Source of the DNA: Chitinophagales bacterium
GTDB taxonomy: Bacteria > Bacteroidota > Bacteroidia > Chitinophagales > UBA10324
Assembly (NCBI GenBank): GCA_019694975.1
Contig: JAIBAY010000003.1
Coordinates: 186,001 to 250,000, forward strand
DNA: 64,000 bases
Direction of reading: 5' to 3'
Shown: positions 26,707 through 37,200 of the stretch, piece after piece
How the letters are laid out: the number at the start of each line of letters is the position of its first letter
How positions within the stretch are numbered: the first letter of the stretch is position 1
Program-made: the position numbers and the translations under genes
Notes under the pieces: model-generated
Seen by the model: the letters and a program-made list of their open reading frames with translations, nothing else
What the model was told of the DNA's origin: nothing
Databases searched by the model: none

Positions 26707-27143
26707 GTCAGCAGTATTTTTAACTGTTTATCTTCAATAAGCACCTTGAATGATTTCAGATTTGAAGCGGCCGGCGCACTCTCTACCTTTCCTGTATTAC
26801 TGAATTCACTACCATGCGCAGGGCATTGCAGTTTGTCGCCAAAAACCTGCAGCTCCGTTCCCTGGTGCGTGCATTGCATCCACAGTGCCGAATAGCTTTC
26901 TTCACTGAGGCGGTAAATGCATATTGGAAATTGGAGGGTATTGTTTTGCACCACCAGGTATTTTCTGAATTGCACCTGTCCGTTTTTGATCAGCTGAAAT
27001 TCAGTCAATGGTACAATTAAAGCATCACCACTGATTGTTCCAGTTATGTAACTGGTTGCGGAACAACTCTCCAGCAGCGATGAAAGTGCGATGCCACTCA
27101 AACAGGCCAAGCATGATGTTTTGATGAATTGTCTCCGCTGCAT
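26703..27143 (-). CDS. Rieske [2Fe-2S] protein, exported
   Basis: A 146-residue protein whose C-terminal half is a Rieske domain: CTH at residues 91-93 and CPAH at 107-110 supply two Cys and two His ligands for a 2Fe-2S cluster. The N-terminus has RRQFIK before a hydrophobic stretch, a possible Tat-type signal, and LLESC as a possible lipobox, so the protein probably works on the periplasmic side. It overlaps the porin start by four bases and begins three bases after the dihaem gene stop. A GTG one codon upstream is an alternative start. Electron carriage to or from the dihaem protein is inferred. Confidence 0.86.
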   Translation of the reverse strand: MQRRQFIKTSCLACLSGIALSSLLESCSATSYITGTISGDALIVPLTEFQLIKNGQVQFRKYLVVQNNTLQFPICIYRLSEESYSALWMQCTHQGTELQVFGDKLQCPAHGSEFSNTGKVESAPAASNLKSFKVLIEDKQLKILLT

Positions 27144-27145
27144 CA

Positions 27146-28363
27146 CTATAATGATTCGAGGAATTTTAAGAGTGCATCTTTGTCAGCCTGCGTGAGCAAC
27201 TCATACCTGTTCCTGCTTACCTGTGCTTCTCCGCCATGCATCAAAATAGCTTCCTCTATTGAATGCGCTCTTCCATCATGCATGAGGAAAAGATCTCCGC
27301 CCTGTGCGTCCCGCGCCAAACCAAGTCCCCACAGTGGTGGCGTCCTCCACTCGGCAGTGGTGGCACTGCCTTCGGTGTATCCATCGTCGAGATCACTGCC
27401 CATATCATGCAACAGCAAATCGGTGTAAGGATGAAATTCCTGGTAGGCAAGCGGTTCAACCGGCGAATAACCGGTCTTCAGTGTTTGCTTGTGACAGGCC
27501 TCACATCCTGTATTGATGAAGATATTTTTCCCGGCCATCACTTCACCATCCTGCTGATCTCGCTGAAATGGTGTCTGCAATGCCTGCAGGTAAAAGACCG
27601 CTGCATTGACACTTTCATCAGTAATTTCAGGGTCGGCAGCCGGCACCGGATCAATGCCTTCCAGGTAATTGAATGGGTCAAAGGGAAGAAAAGATGTGGT
27701 TACTCCCATATCCTGATTAAATGCCTGCACGGTCTGCTGATGCAGGTTATAGGTGCTGGCTTTTCTACCAAAACGGCATATATACTTTCCGTCTTTAGTG
27801 ATAGCATTTTGAAACGGTACTACGTAGGATGGGATATCATTCCAGTTAGGATGTCCGCGTACGCCATCAGGATGATTCGCATTGGCATCGGCCATTGCTA
27901 TAATATCCGCATCTGAAACAAGTTCCAGGAATCCGATACCGCTGACAATGGGAGCAATGAATTTGGATGCGGTTGCATTGACAGGAATTTGCTCAGCAAT
28001 ATGTCCCTGTACAGCATGATTCTGTAACTGAGGGCCGCCCATGGCTAAGAACTGATTGCCTGTTGCATCAACCTGCCCAAACCTTGTTAGTATGGTGAAA
28101 GGGTGGCCGCGATTGTCACCGGTATGGCAGGATGCGCAACTGGTAGCTACGAACACCGGCCCGAGCCCTGTCTCTGTATGATACACCTCGTCAAATTCTG
28201 CTGCACCTTCATTAAAGATTTGGTATTGAGTGTAAGTAAGTCCATCAAGCGGAGCATCCAACGCTTCGTCAGCTATAGGTGCCGCAGGTTCCAGCTTACT
28301 GCAGGAATATACGATTGCAACAATGGAAATGATGATTGAAATGGCGGAAAACTTCTTGATCAT
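27146..28363 (-). CDS. Dihaem oxidoreductase (DUF1111/DHOR family) lipoprotein
   Basis: A c-type dihaem protein with two CXXCH sites, CASCH and CEACH, about 211 residues apart. From the ATG at 28363 a lipoprotein signal ends at VYSC (Cys21); the frame is open to 28405. The segments TSCASCHTGDNRGHP, WRTPPLWGLG and FLMHDGRAHSIEEAILMHGGEA are typical of the DHOR family, distantly related to MauG and cytochrome c peroxidases. Members are periplasmic or surface oxidases, sometimes called thiol oxidoreductases; real substrates are mostly unknown. It leads the operon with the Rieske protein and porin. Confidence 0.9.
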   Translation of the reverse strand: MIKKFSAISIIISIVAIVYSCSKLEPAAPIADEALDAPLDGLTYTQYQIFNEGAAEFDEVYHTETGLGPVFVATSCASCHTGDNRGHPFTILTRFGQVDATGNQFLAMGGPQLQNHAVQGHIAEQIPVNATASKFIAPIVSGIGFLELVSDADIIAMADANANHPDGVRGHPNWNDIPSYVVPFQNAITKDGKYICRFGRKASTYNLHQQTVQAFNQDMGVTTSFLPFDPFNYLEGIDPVPAADPEITDESVNAAVFYLQALQTPFQRDQQDGEVMAGKNIFINTGCEACHKQTLKTGYSPVEPLAYQEFHPYTDLLLHDMGSDLDDGYTEGSATTAEWRTPPLWGLGLARDAQGGDLFLMHDGRAHSIEEAILMHGGEAQVSRNRYELLTQADKDALLKFLESL

Positions 28364-28488
28364 GGGCAAAACATTTTTAACTACGTCGCCTGCAAAGATG
28401 AGCATAGTGTATAGTGATCAGGCTATTCAAAAAGGAAAATCTTTCACCCAAACGGGAAAATGGAGCAGCAACCGAAGCACCGGCCCGT

Positions 28489-29157
28489 TCAGGATAAAAA
28501 TTTAGTGGCATCCCATGCAGTGCCGGGTGGAAACAGCTTATCCATTCTCTTCTTCATCTCAGCCGCCACCAATGCACTGCTGCCACTTTGTTGTTCCAAA
28601 CGGCTGATAATATTGCGGTAGCTTTTTTCATCCCTGTTCTGGCTCAGCTTAAACACATGTTCGAACGATTCCACCTTGATTTCAAAAGCCACAATGGCGG
28701 GCAGCATTTTGTTAAGGAATTCCGGCGGAAGATTGTCATAGACAGTCGGTGAGCTGTGATCATTACCTTCAAAGCGGAGCGTGAGTTTTTTCAGCAACGA
28801 TATTAATTCTTCTTCCGGCCGAAAAGATATTTTACCGGCTGCATGAACGCTCATATAATTCCAGGTAGAACCAATAGACGGGTTGGTGTACCATGCTGCG
28901 CTGACATAAGCATGCGGACCTGAAAAAACTGCAAGCGCCTGTGGATTCTCCAGTAAAGCTTTGTGATGATCTGTGTTCCGCATAATATGGCCCTGCAGGT
29001 AAAGATGGCCGTCGCGTTCTTCCATAAGCACCGGAACCTGTGTTGCCACCGGCCTGCCGGTTAAAAAACTCCCTGTTAAAAATGCAAACGGATAGTCATG
29101 CAAAAACTGCAGCAGCACATCCTTGTCTGCTTCTTTAAAATACGGAAGGTTGTACAT
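28489..29157 (-). CDS. PaiB-family FMN-binding protein
   Basis: A 222-residue protein of the FMN-binding split-barrel type matching PaiB: MYNLPYFKE at the start, GRPVATQVPVLMEERDG, LQGHIMRNTDHHKAL, FSGPHAYVSAAWY and STWNYMSVHAAGKI. In Bacillus PaiB was described as a negative regulator of sporulation and protease genes; elsewhere it is an FMN-binding protein of unclear role. It lies upstream of the dihaem operon on the same strand, with 125 bp between; co-transcription is possible but not shown. Confidence 0.9.
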   Translation of the reverse strand: MYNLPYFKEADKDVLLQFLHDYPFAFLTGSFLTGRPVATQVPVLMEERDGHLYLQGHIMRNTDHHKALLENPQALAVFSGPHAYVSAAWYTNPSIGSTWNYMSVHAAGKISFRPEEELISLLKKLTLRFEGNDHSSPTVYDNLPPEFLNKMLPAIVAFEIKVESFEHVFKLSQNRDEKSYRNIISRLEQQSGSSALVAAEMKKRMDKLFPPGTAWDATKFLS

Positions 29158-29351
29158 ATCAACTGGTCAATTTTTATGAAGAGATTTATATGCCGCTTAA
29201 TTTGCCTTTAAAAGCAATCTGATCTTCCTGCAATAGATGAAAACATGAAGGTAAAAACAAGCGGAAAAGATTTTGCAATATCAGCCATCAGCCTTTTACA
29301 AGATTGTGAAAGCTAAACTGCCAAGTGCTGCAAATCAGCTTTACAAGGCGA

Positions 29352-30395
29352 TTACCTTTTATTGAAGGCATTCCATCCTTGTGCCGTCAGCGGATGCACA
29401 TTGTTACCCTTCGTAATCAGCACTGCACCTTTCTCTTTGTCAGTCATGTGGCCAATAACGGAAATATCAGGGTTGTTTTTCACCTTTTCAAAATCAGCAG
29501 GCGCAATCGTGCATAACAATTCATAATCTTCACCACCGCTTAATGCACAGGTCACCGGGTCGAGATTGAATTTGAGCGCCATATTATACGTTTCTTCAGC
29601 AACCGGAATTTTCGACTCGTACAACATGCAACCGAGCTGCGATGACTCACATAAATGAAGAATCTCTGACGAAAGTCCATCGGAGATATCAATCATGGAT
29701 GTGGGTTTGAGCTGAAGTGACCTAAAAAGCTCGGTGATATCTTTGCGTGCTTCCGGCTTAAGTTGACGGCCGACTATATAGGATTGATTCTCGAGATCAG
29801 GCTGTACTCCGGGATTCTCGAGGTAAACTCTTTTCTCACGTTCCAGCAGCTGTAAACCAACATAAGCGCCTCCCAGGTCGCCGCTTACACACAGCAAATC
29901 ATTCTCTTTCGCACCGCTTCTCAGCACCACATCTTCCGGATCGGCTTCACCAACTGCGGTAATGCTGATCACCAATCCCTTCAGGCTGGACGATGTATCA
30001 CCACCTACCAGGTCAACTCCATATTTTGCACACGCTAAATAGATGCCTTCATACAATTCATGGATCGCTTCGAGGGAGAACCGGTTGCTCAATGCAACGG
30101 AAACGATGATCTGCCTGGGCGTTGCATTCATCGCATATATATCTGACAGGTTAACTACTACTGATTTATAACCCAGGTGCTTCATCGGCACATACATGAG
30201 GTCGAAATGAATGCCTTCTACCAGCATATCGGTGGTGATCACTACCTGTTTTCCTTCCTCAAAAGCAATTACCGCTGCATCATCTCCCACGCCGGTCTTA
30301 CTTGACTCATTCACCAGTTCAATATTCTTTGTCAGGTAATTGATCAGTCCAAATTCTCCTAATTCACTTATTTCTGTCCGTGCTTCTCCGTTCAT
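29352..30395 (-). CDS. thiL: Thiamine-monophosphate kinase
   Basis: A 347-residue ATP-dependent kinase that makes thiamine diphosphate from thiamine monophosphate. Family marks are GVGDDAAVI near residue 36, TTDMLVEGIHFD, GYKSVVVNLSDIYAMNA, GVDLVGGDTSSS, MIDISDGLSSEILHL and LSGGEDYELL, in canonical order; the aspartates bind Mg2+ and phosphate. Length is normal. It stands alone and diverges from the YcxB-like gene across 234 bp; I found no TPP riboswitch in that gap. Confidence 0.95.
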   Translation of the reverse strand: MNGEARTEISELGEFGLINYLTKNIELVNESSKTGVGDDAAVIAFEEGKQVVITTDMLVEGIHFDLMYVPMKHLGYKSVVVNLSDIYAMNATPRQIIVSVALSNRFSLEAIHELYEGIYLACAKYGVDLVGGDTSSSLKGLVISITAVGEADPEDVVLRSGAKENDLLCVSGDLGGAYVGLQLLEREKRVYLENPGVQPDLENQSYIVGRQLKPEARKDITELFRSLQLKPTSMIDISDGLSSEILHLCESSQLGCMLYESKIPVAEETYNMALKFNLDPVTCALSGGEDYELLCTIAPADFEKVKNNPDISVIGHMTDKEKGAVLITKGNNVHPLTAQGWNAFNKR

Positions 30396-30629
30396 ATTTT
30401 TTTTCGGTGAAGTTAGTGCAAATTAAGAGTGTGTTGGCAGCAGGCTGTTGCAACAATCACATTAAAGCCAGCCCATTGAATATCTGACCAATTGGTTACG
30501 GCTTGTTAAATGAATTTTGAGAAATTTGCACTTTCCGGTCAGGCTATTCAATACCTGTCATTGCAACAGCGCGCGATGACCTGCTGAAGCGCCTGTATCC
30601 AACCACCAATCACCCGGCTGTTTTTATCC

Positions 30630-31130
30630 ATGCACTTCCGTTTTCAATACTCCCCTGCCATTCTGCAACGTGCTCACTCACTGCACTACAAAAAATTCTT
30701 TCTCTTCCAGTCGCGGCTGCCACTGATCATGGGATTCCTGGCTGTATGGGCCGGATTACTGTTGTTCCTCATTCTTGGAAAAGATGGTAACCGTTTCCTG
30801 AGTTTTTCATTGTTCCTTTCAGGCCTGCTCGTCATTGGCATCTATTACCGGCTGATGAAGACAACCGGAACCAGGGTGTACAAGCGGCTTAAGGATTATC
30901 ATGAACCATTTGACATATCGGTAAATGATGAATCCATCCATCTGTCTGTGCATGAAAACACCTATGACATGCCATGGACGGAACTGAAAAAGGCACTCAT
31001 TGCCACAGACATGATCCTGCTTTATCCATCGGAAAAAATGTTTTACATCTTCCCTAAAGAAAATTTCAGCGAAGGCGATTACGCTGTTTTTGAAACGATG
31101 GTCAGGCAAAAGATAGCGGCGATTCATTAG
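30630..31130 (+). CDS. YcxB-like small membrane protein
   Basis: A 166-residue protein with two transmembrane helices (about residues 32-48 and 57-73) and a C-terminal soluble domain (DISVNDESIHLSVHE, MPWTELKKALIA, LLYPSEKMFYIFPKENF) matching the YcxB-like C-terminal domain, which has a PH-like strand pattern. Function is unknown. It lies 96 bp upstream of the alpha-2-macroglobulin gene on the same strand. The protein at 44667-45137 has the same two-helix plus soluble-domain plan. Confidence 0.7.
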   Translation: MHFRFQYSPAILQRAHSLHYKKFFLFQSRLPLIMGFLAVWAGLLLFLILGKDGNRFLSFSLFLSGLLVIGIYYRLMKTTGTRVYKRLKDYHEPFDISVNDESIHLSVHENTYDMPWTELKKALIATDMILLYPSEKMFYIFPKENFSEGDYAVFETMVRQKIAAIH

Positions 31131-31226
31131 CTTTCCAGTTATGGAATCGCCGGTTTTGCCGCATCTTCAAGCTGCCTCGTTCTATCAAAAGTTGTGGCAA
31201 TCATTCAAATCTTCACCCGTTCATTT

Positions 31227-34200
31227 ATGCATTACCGTTCACTGCTTCAGTCAACTTCGCAAACTGTATTTATCATCATTGTCCTGTTATTGCTTAACCT
31301 GGCATTACTGTTTGCTTTTGGAAACCAATGGAAAACCGTAACACCTGTGATCAGCTATGATACATATGAAAAATTATGGAGGGAAGTGGACGCGCTCGAA
31401 TCACAGGGACTGACCAAATCGGCTTTGGAAAAAGTAAATACCATCTATTCGATAGCCTTGAAATCGGATAATGCACCACAATTGGTAAAGTCGCTGATCT
31501 ATACGGTAAAATATAAAGACGTGCTGGAAGAAGGAGAAGGTGAAAAAGCCCTGGAGGCATTTGAAAAGGCCATCAGCGAAAGCAAGTTTCCCGCCAGGAA
31601 TATTCTTGAATCTGCCGCGGCAGAACTGTACTGGAGCTATTACCAGCAAAATCGCTGGACGTTTGCAGAACGGACACAGCTGTCAGATCAAAACGGGCAA
31701 GGAGTGGCAACCTGGGACCTTCCGCATATTGTACAACGGGCTACAGCGTTGTACACCGCATCGTTGCTGCATGCTGACTCTTTACAGCAGACTGCCATCA
31801 CACCATTTGCTGCGATTTTGGAAGAAGGCAATATGCCGGAATCTTTGCGTCCTACCTTGTATGACTTTCTCGCTCACCGTGCACTGGATTTTTTTACCAA
31901 TGAAGAAGCTTATGTTACGCTGCCCGCCTATAAGTTTGAAATCACCGGTGAAGAACCCTTCCAGCCCTATGAAAAATTTATCACACTCAACTTTACCACC
32001 GTTGATACCACATCCGGAAAATACCAGGCGCTGCTCATTCTGCAACATTTGCTTGCTTTTCACAGTAAAGAAAAAAATACGGCTGCGCTGATTGATGCCG
32101 ACCTCAAGCGATTTCAGTTGCTGCGATCAAATAGTGTACATGATCTTAAAGATTCTCTTTACCTGAGCGGTTTGCAACAACTGGAAAACCGCTTTTCCAA
32201 TGATTCGGCAAGTGGTGCTGTTTCTTTTACCATTGCCCAATACTTTGTTGAACACAGCAGCAACTATCAGCCGCCGCGTATCACGGTTGGTCAATTTGAC
32301 AAGCAAACGGCAATGCGCTACTGTGACAGGGTAATATCAAAATTCCCTGCATCGGCAGCGGCAGATGACTGCCGTGCTTTGCGTTCGGGCATACTGCAGA
32401 AAAATATTTCGCTCACCGTCGAAAGCGTGAACCTGCCGGACGAACCTTTCCGCGCCCTGGCTGAATATCAAAACACTGACTCCGTTTATTTCAGGATCAT
32501 ACGCAACACGCCGGCAATGGAAGAACGGGCACAGCAAGCTGATGCGGAGAAAATGATAACGGAATACCTCCGGCAGCCCGTGCTGCAATCGTGGATGCAA
32601 TCATTTACTGATCCGGGAGATTATCAATCACATGCTGCGGAAATAAAGATACCCGCAATGCCATTGGGCAACTACATCATATTATGCTCTTCCACTGCCG
32701 GTTTTTCTTTGCTGGATGGAGGTATTGCTAAAGCCGCTACCACTGTTTCCAACATCGGATATATCACGAAGCGATACAAGGATCATTACAGTGTATATGT
32801 TTTGCACCGTGAATCAGGAAAGCCATTGCCCAAGGTGGAGGCAAAGCTTTTATCGCAACAGTATGATCAGCAAAGCCGTAGTTACCGGTTCCGCGAGGAA
32901 GGCCGTTATACTACTGATCAACAAGGTTATTTTGAAATTCCTGCAACAACAGGCGGTCGTAATTTCAGGATTGAATTTACAACTGGCGAGGATAAACTTT
33001 TGGCAGATGACTATTTCTATCTCTACCGCAACAACGCAGTTAAAGAGAAAATTACCCGCACCATCTTTTTTACAGACCGGTCTGTTTACCGTCCCGGACA
33101 GGCAATTCATTTCAAAGGTATCGTGCTCGAAAATGAAAACGATAAGAACATATTGAAATCAAACTTCAGTTCTGTTGTGGAGCTGATAGATGTGAATGGC
33201 CAAAAAGTGAGCGCACTCGACCTCGTGACAAATAAATTCGGCAGCTTCCAGGGAACATTCACCGCGCCTGTAAATAGCCTCAATGGCAGCATGAGCATTC
33301 GCAATGCATCCGGCAGCGTTGAAGTTTCCGTTGAAGAGTATAAGCGGCCAAGGTTCGAAGTAATGTTTGATACGCTGCAAAGAAGCTGGCGACTGAAGGA
33401 CACTGTAAAAGTGGTTGCAATGGCAAAATCATTTGCAGGCGCCAACATAGATGGAGCAGCGGTAAGTTACCGTGTCGTGCGGCAAGCCAGGTTTCCAATA
33501 TGGTACTATGGCCGTAAACGTGTAAGCTCCAGCCAGTATACACAAGCGATGGAGATTAGCAGCGGCACCACCGTTACCGACGCCAGCGGCGCCTTCACCA
33601 TCTCCTTCCCTGCCATTCCTGATCTGAAAATTCCTGCTGCTGAAAAGCCACAGTTTGATTACCGAGTGATAGCCGAAGTGGCAGACATCATGGGAGAAAC
33701 ACGCAGCGCGGAAACAGTGGTTACCATTGGCTATGTTTCCATCAATGTTGATGCAGCAATTCCTGAAAATGTTTCCGCTGATTCGGTCAGTCAAATTGCG
33801 ATTAAAAGCGAAAATCTGAATGGTTTCTTTGAACCGGCGCAGGGCACTGTTGTCATCTCGCATTTGGTGCAGCCAGGCAGAATATTCCGCGAAAGGTTGT
33901 GGAAACGGCCCGATCAGTTTGTGATGACCAAAGATGTATTCTACCGCCTGTTTCCAGCGGATGTTTACGACAATGAAGATGACTACACAACCTGGGAGAA
34001 ACAACTTGCCGTATCATCGCAAACTTTCAATACTGCCATTTCAGGATTCATAACGCTGCCGGCAAATCTACCGGCCGGCAAATACGAGCTGGCTTTACAG
34101 GCACAGGACCGTTATGGTGAATCTGTCACGGTGAAGAAATATTTTACCGTGTCAGGTGCCAAAGATAAAAACCTTGCCCTGCCGCAGTCGTGCTGGTTTT

Positions 34201-37200
34201 CAGAATTGCCGAAAGAAGCTGAGGTAGGAAGTATTGTACCGTTTCAGCTTGGCACATCAGAAAAAGATATCCGCGTGATCTTCGAGGTGGAGGCAAAAAA
34301 TCTGCAGGAACGAAAAATTATCCTGGTGAAGAAAGGCAAGCAATCGCTCTCGCTGCCGGTATCGGAGGAGATGAAGGGCGGTGTGAACATCAATGCCCTC
34401 ACCATCAGGCATGGAAGAGTGTATTCATTCAGCAGGACCATTAATGTACCTTATACCGATAAGGAACTTAAACTTGAGTTTGAATCTTTCCGCAACAAAT
34501 TATTACCCGGACAAAGCGAACAGTGGAAAATCAGGATTTCCGGTTACCGCGGAGAAGCTGTGGCTGCAGAAATTGTAGCCTCATTGTATGACGCATCGCT
34601 TGATGCCTTCAAACCGCATACATGGCCCTTCAGTATAGAAAATATTTATTACCCCTTTTCCAATTGGGAAGGCGGTAATTGTTTCGGGACGCATAATGCT
34701 GAGTTGTATGCTCCCGGCTGGTCAGCTTCTCTTTCTTATCACTCGCCGGTTTACGACCGGCTGAACTGGTTTGGATATAATATGGGATATGACTACCTGC
34801 GGCGCTCCGATATTCTTTATGCTATGCCGATGATGGCGGAAAAAGCGGAAGACGGCGACATGGAAAAAAGGAAGGAGGTCGCCGATTCAAATGCCAATGC
34901 CGTTCAACCGGGCGGGAAGGCGGCGGAACAACCTGCTTCCCTCATCAGGAAAAATCTGCAGGAGACGGCATTCTTCTTTCCACAACTGCAAACCGACTCC
35001 ACCGGCGTTGTCATCATCAGCTTCACCATACCCGAAGCCCTTACACGATGGAAACTGCTGGGCTTTGCACACACCACTGACTTGCAGTATGGCATGATCA
35101 CCAAGGAACTGGTCACGCAGAAAGACTTTATGGTGATTCCGAACGCACCCAGATTTTTCCGCGAAGGCGATCAGCTATCCTTTACCGCTAAGGTTACCAA
35201 TCTTTCAAACGAAGATCTGAGTGGTACAGCCACCCTGCAACTGTTTGATGCAATCAGCATGCGGCCTGTGGACGCACCATTTGAAAACAGCAATCCTGTA
35301 ATAAAATTCAGCGCAGCAAAACATCAAAGCAGCGCGTTAACGTGGACAATCAAAATCCCTGAAGGAATAGAAGCTGTTAGCTATAGGGTAATGGCAACAT
35401 CCGGGCAGCAATCAGATGGTGAAGAAAATATATTACCCGTATTATCGAACCGCATGCTTGTTACGGAAAGTCTGCCATTGAACATCAGCGGTAATCAAAG
35501 CAAAAGCTATTCCTTTACTAAACTTCTTCAATCAGGTGCTTCTTCCACCATCAAAAATCACAAGCTCACCCTTGAATTCACCGGTAACCCGGCCTGGTAT
35601 GCGGTGCAGGCATTACCGTATATGATGGAATATCCTTATCAATGTTCAGAACAAACATTCAACCGATTCTATGCCAATGCGCTGGCAAGCAGTATCGTAA
35701 AGAGCACTCCGCGGATACAGCAGGTATTTGATACGTGGAAAAATCTGCCCACTGATGCTTTCCTTTCGAACCTAGAAAAAAACCAGGAGCTGAAAACAAT
35801 GATGCTGCAGGAAACACCGTGGGTGATGCAGGCAAATGATGAATCTGATAGCAAAAAGAGGATTGCCCTCCTTTTTGAAATGAATAGGATGAGCGGGGAA
35901 ATGGATGCAGCGTTATCAAAGCTTGAACAATTGCAGATGACCAATGGTGGCTGGTCGTGGTTTGCAGGCGGGCCCGATGATCGTTATATCACACAATATA
36001 TTGTAACCGGCATAGGCCATTTGCAACGCCTCAACGCCCTGAAGGAAAATGACCGGACGCAACGCATGTTGTCGCTGGCTGTTCCATATCTTGATGAAAG
36101 GATAAAGGAAGAATATGAAGAGCTGCTCCGTCATCATGTTAAACCGGATCAGAATAATTTCAGCTATCTCACTGCACAGTATTTGTATGCACGCAGCTTT
36201 TTTACCGACATGGCCGTGAGCGCGGCAAACAAAAAGGCTTTCGATTACTATCAGTCGCAGGCACAGCAGTATTGGATGAAGCAAGGCATTTATGCGCAGG
36301 GTATGGTGGCACTCGCCCTCTTCAGAATGAATGATAAAAAAACACCTGCTGCCATTATCAGGTCGCTTAAAGAAAACTCCATTACGCAGGAAGAACTCGG
36401 TATGTATTGGAAAAGCAACAGTGGCGGTTATTACTGGCACCAGGCACCCATTGAAACACAGGCATTACTCATTGAAGCATTCGATGAAATTACCGGAGAT
36501 GCCGTTTCGGTTGATAACATGAAAAGCTTCCTACTGAAACAAAAACAAACCAATAACTGGAAAACAACGAAAGCAACAGCCGAAGCCGTCTATGCATTGC
36601 TGCTTCGCGGAAGTTCATGGCTGGATGCACAACCTGCCATCACCGTATCGCTTGGCAAAACGATCGTTGACCTGTCATCGCAGTCTTCCGAAGCCGGCAC
36701 CGGATATTATAAATACAGTTGGCAGGAAAAAGATATTCAACCGCAGATGGGCGAAATAAAAGTGTCGCGCAAAGGGCCGAATGGAATCAGCTGGGGTGCT
36801 GTGTACTGGCAGTATTTTGAGCAGCTCGATAAGATCACTCCATCCACGAATGGCATTAGCACACCGCTTTCACTGCAAAAGAAATTATTTATACAACGCA
36901 ATACGGCTGCCGGCCCCGTACTTGAATCAGTTACCGCAGCAACACGCCTGAAGCCCGGCGACCTGGTAAAGGTGCGCATCGAACTCCATGCAGACCGCGA
37001 TATGGAGTACGTGCACATGAAAGATCAGCGTGCTGCATGTTTCGAACCCATCAATGTGCTGAGTGATTACAGTTGGCAGGATGGATTGGGATATTATGAA
37101 GAGACGAAAGATGCCAGCACCAATTTCTTCTTCAACCATTTACCGAAAGGCACTTATGTATTTGAATATCCATTGCGCGTACAGCTGAAGGGCGATTTTT

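Noticed and set aside
30396..30629. TPP riboswitch upstream of thiL
   Set aside because: The conserved thi-box words (CTGAGA and ACCTGA) are not found on the minus strand of the gap.
31351..37139. Many 60-190 codon frames antisense to or out of frame with the alpha-2-macroglobulin gene
   Set aside because: They overlap a single well-supported coding frame with clear domain structure; none has its own family match.
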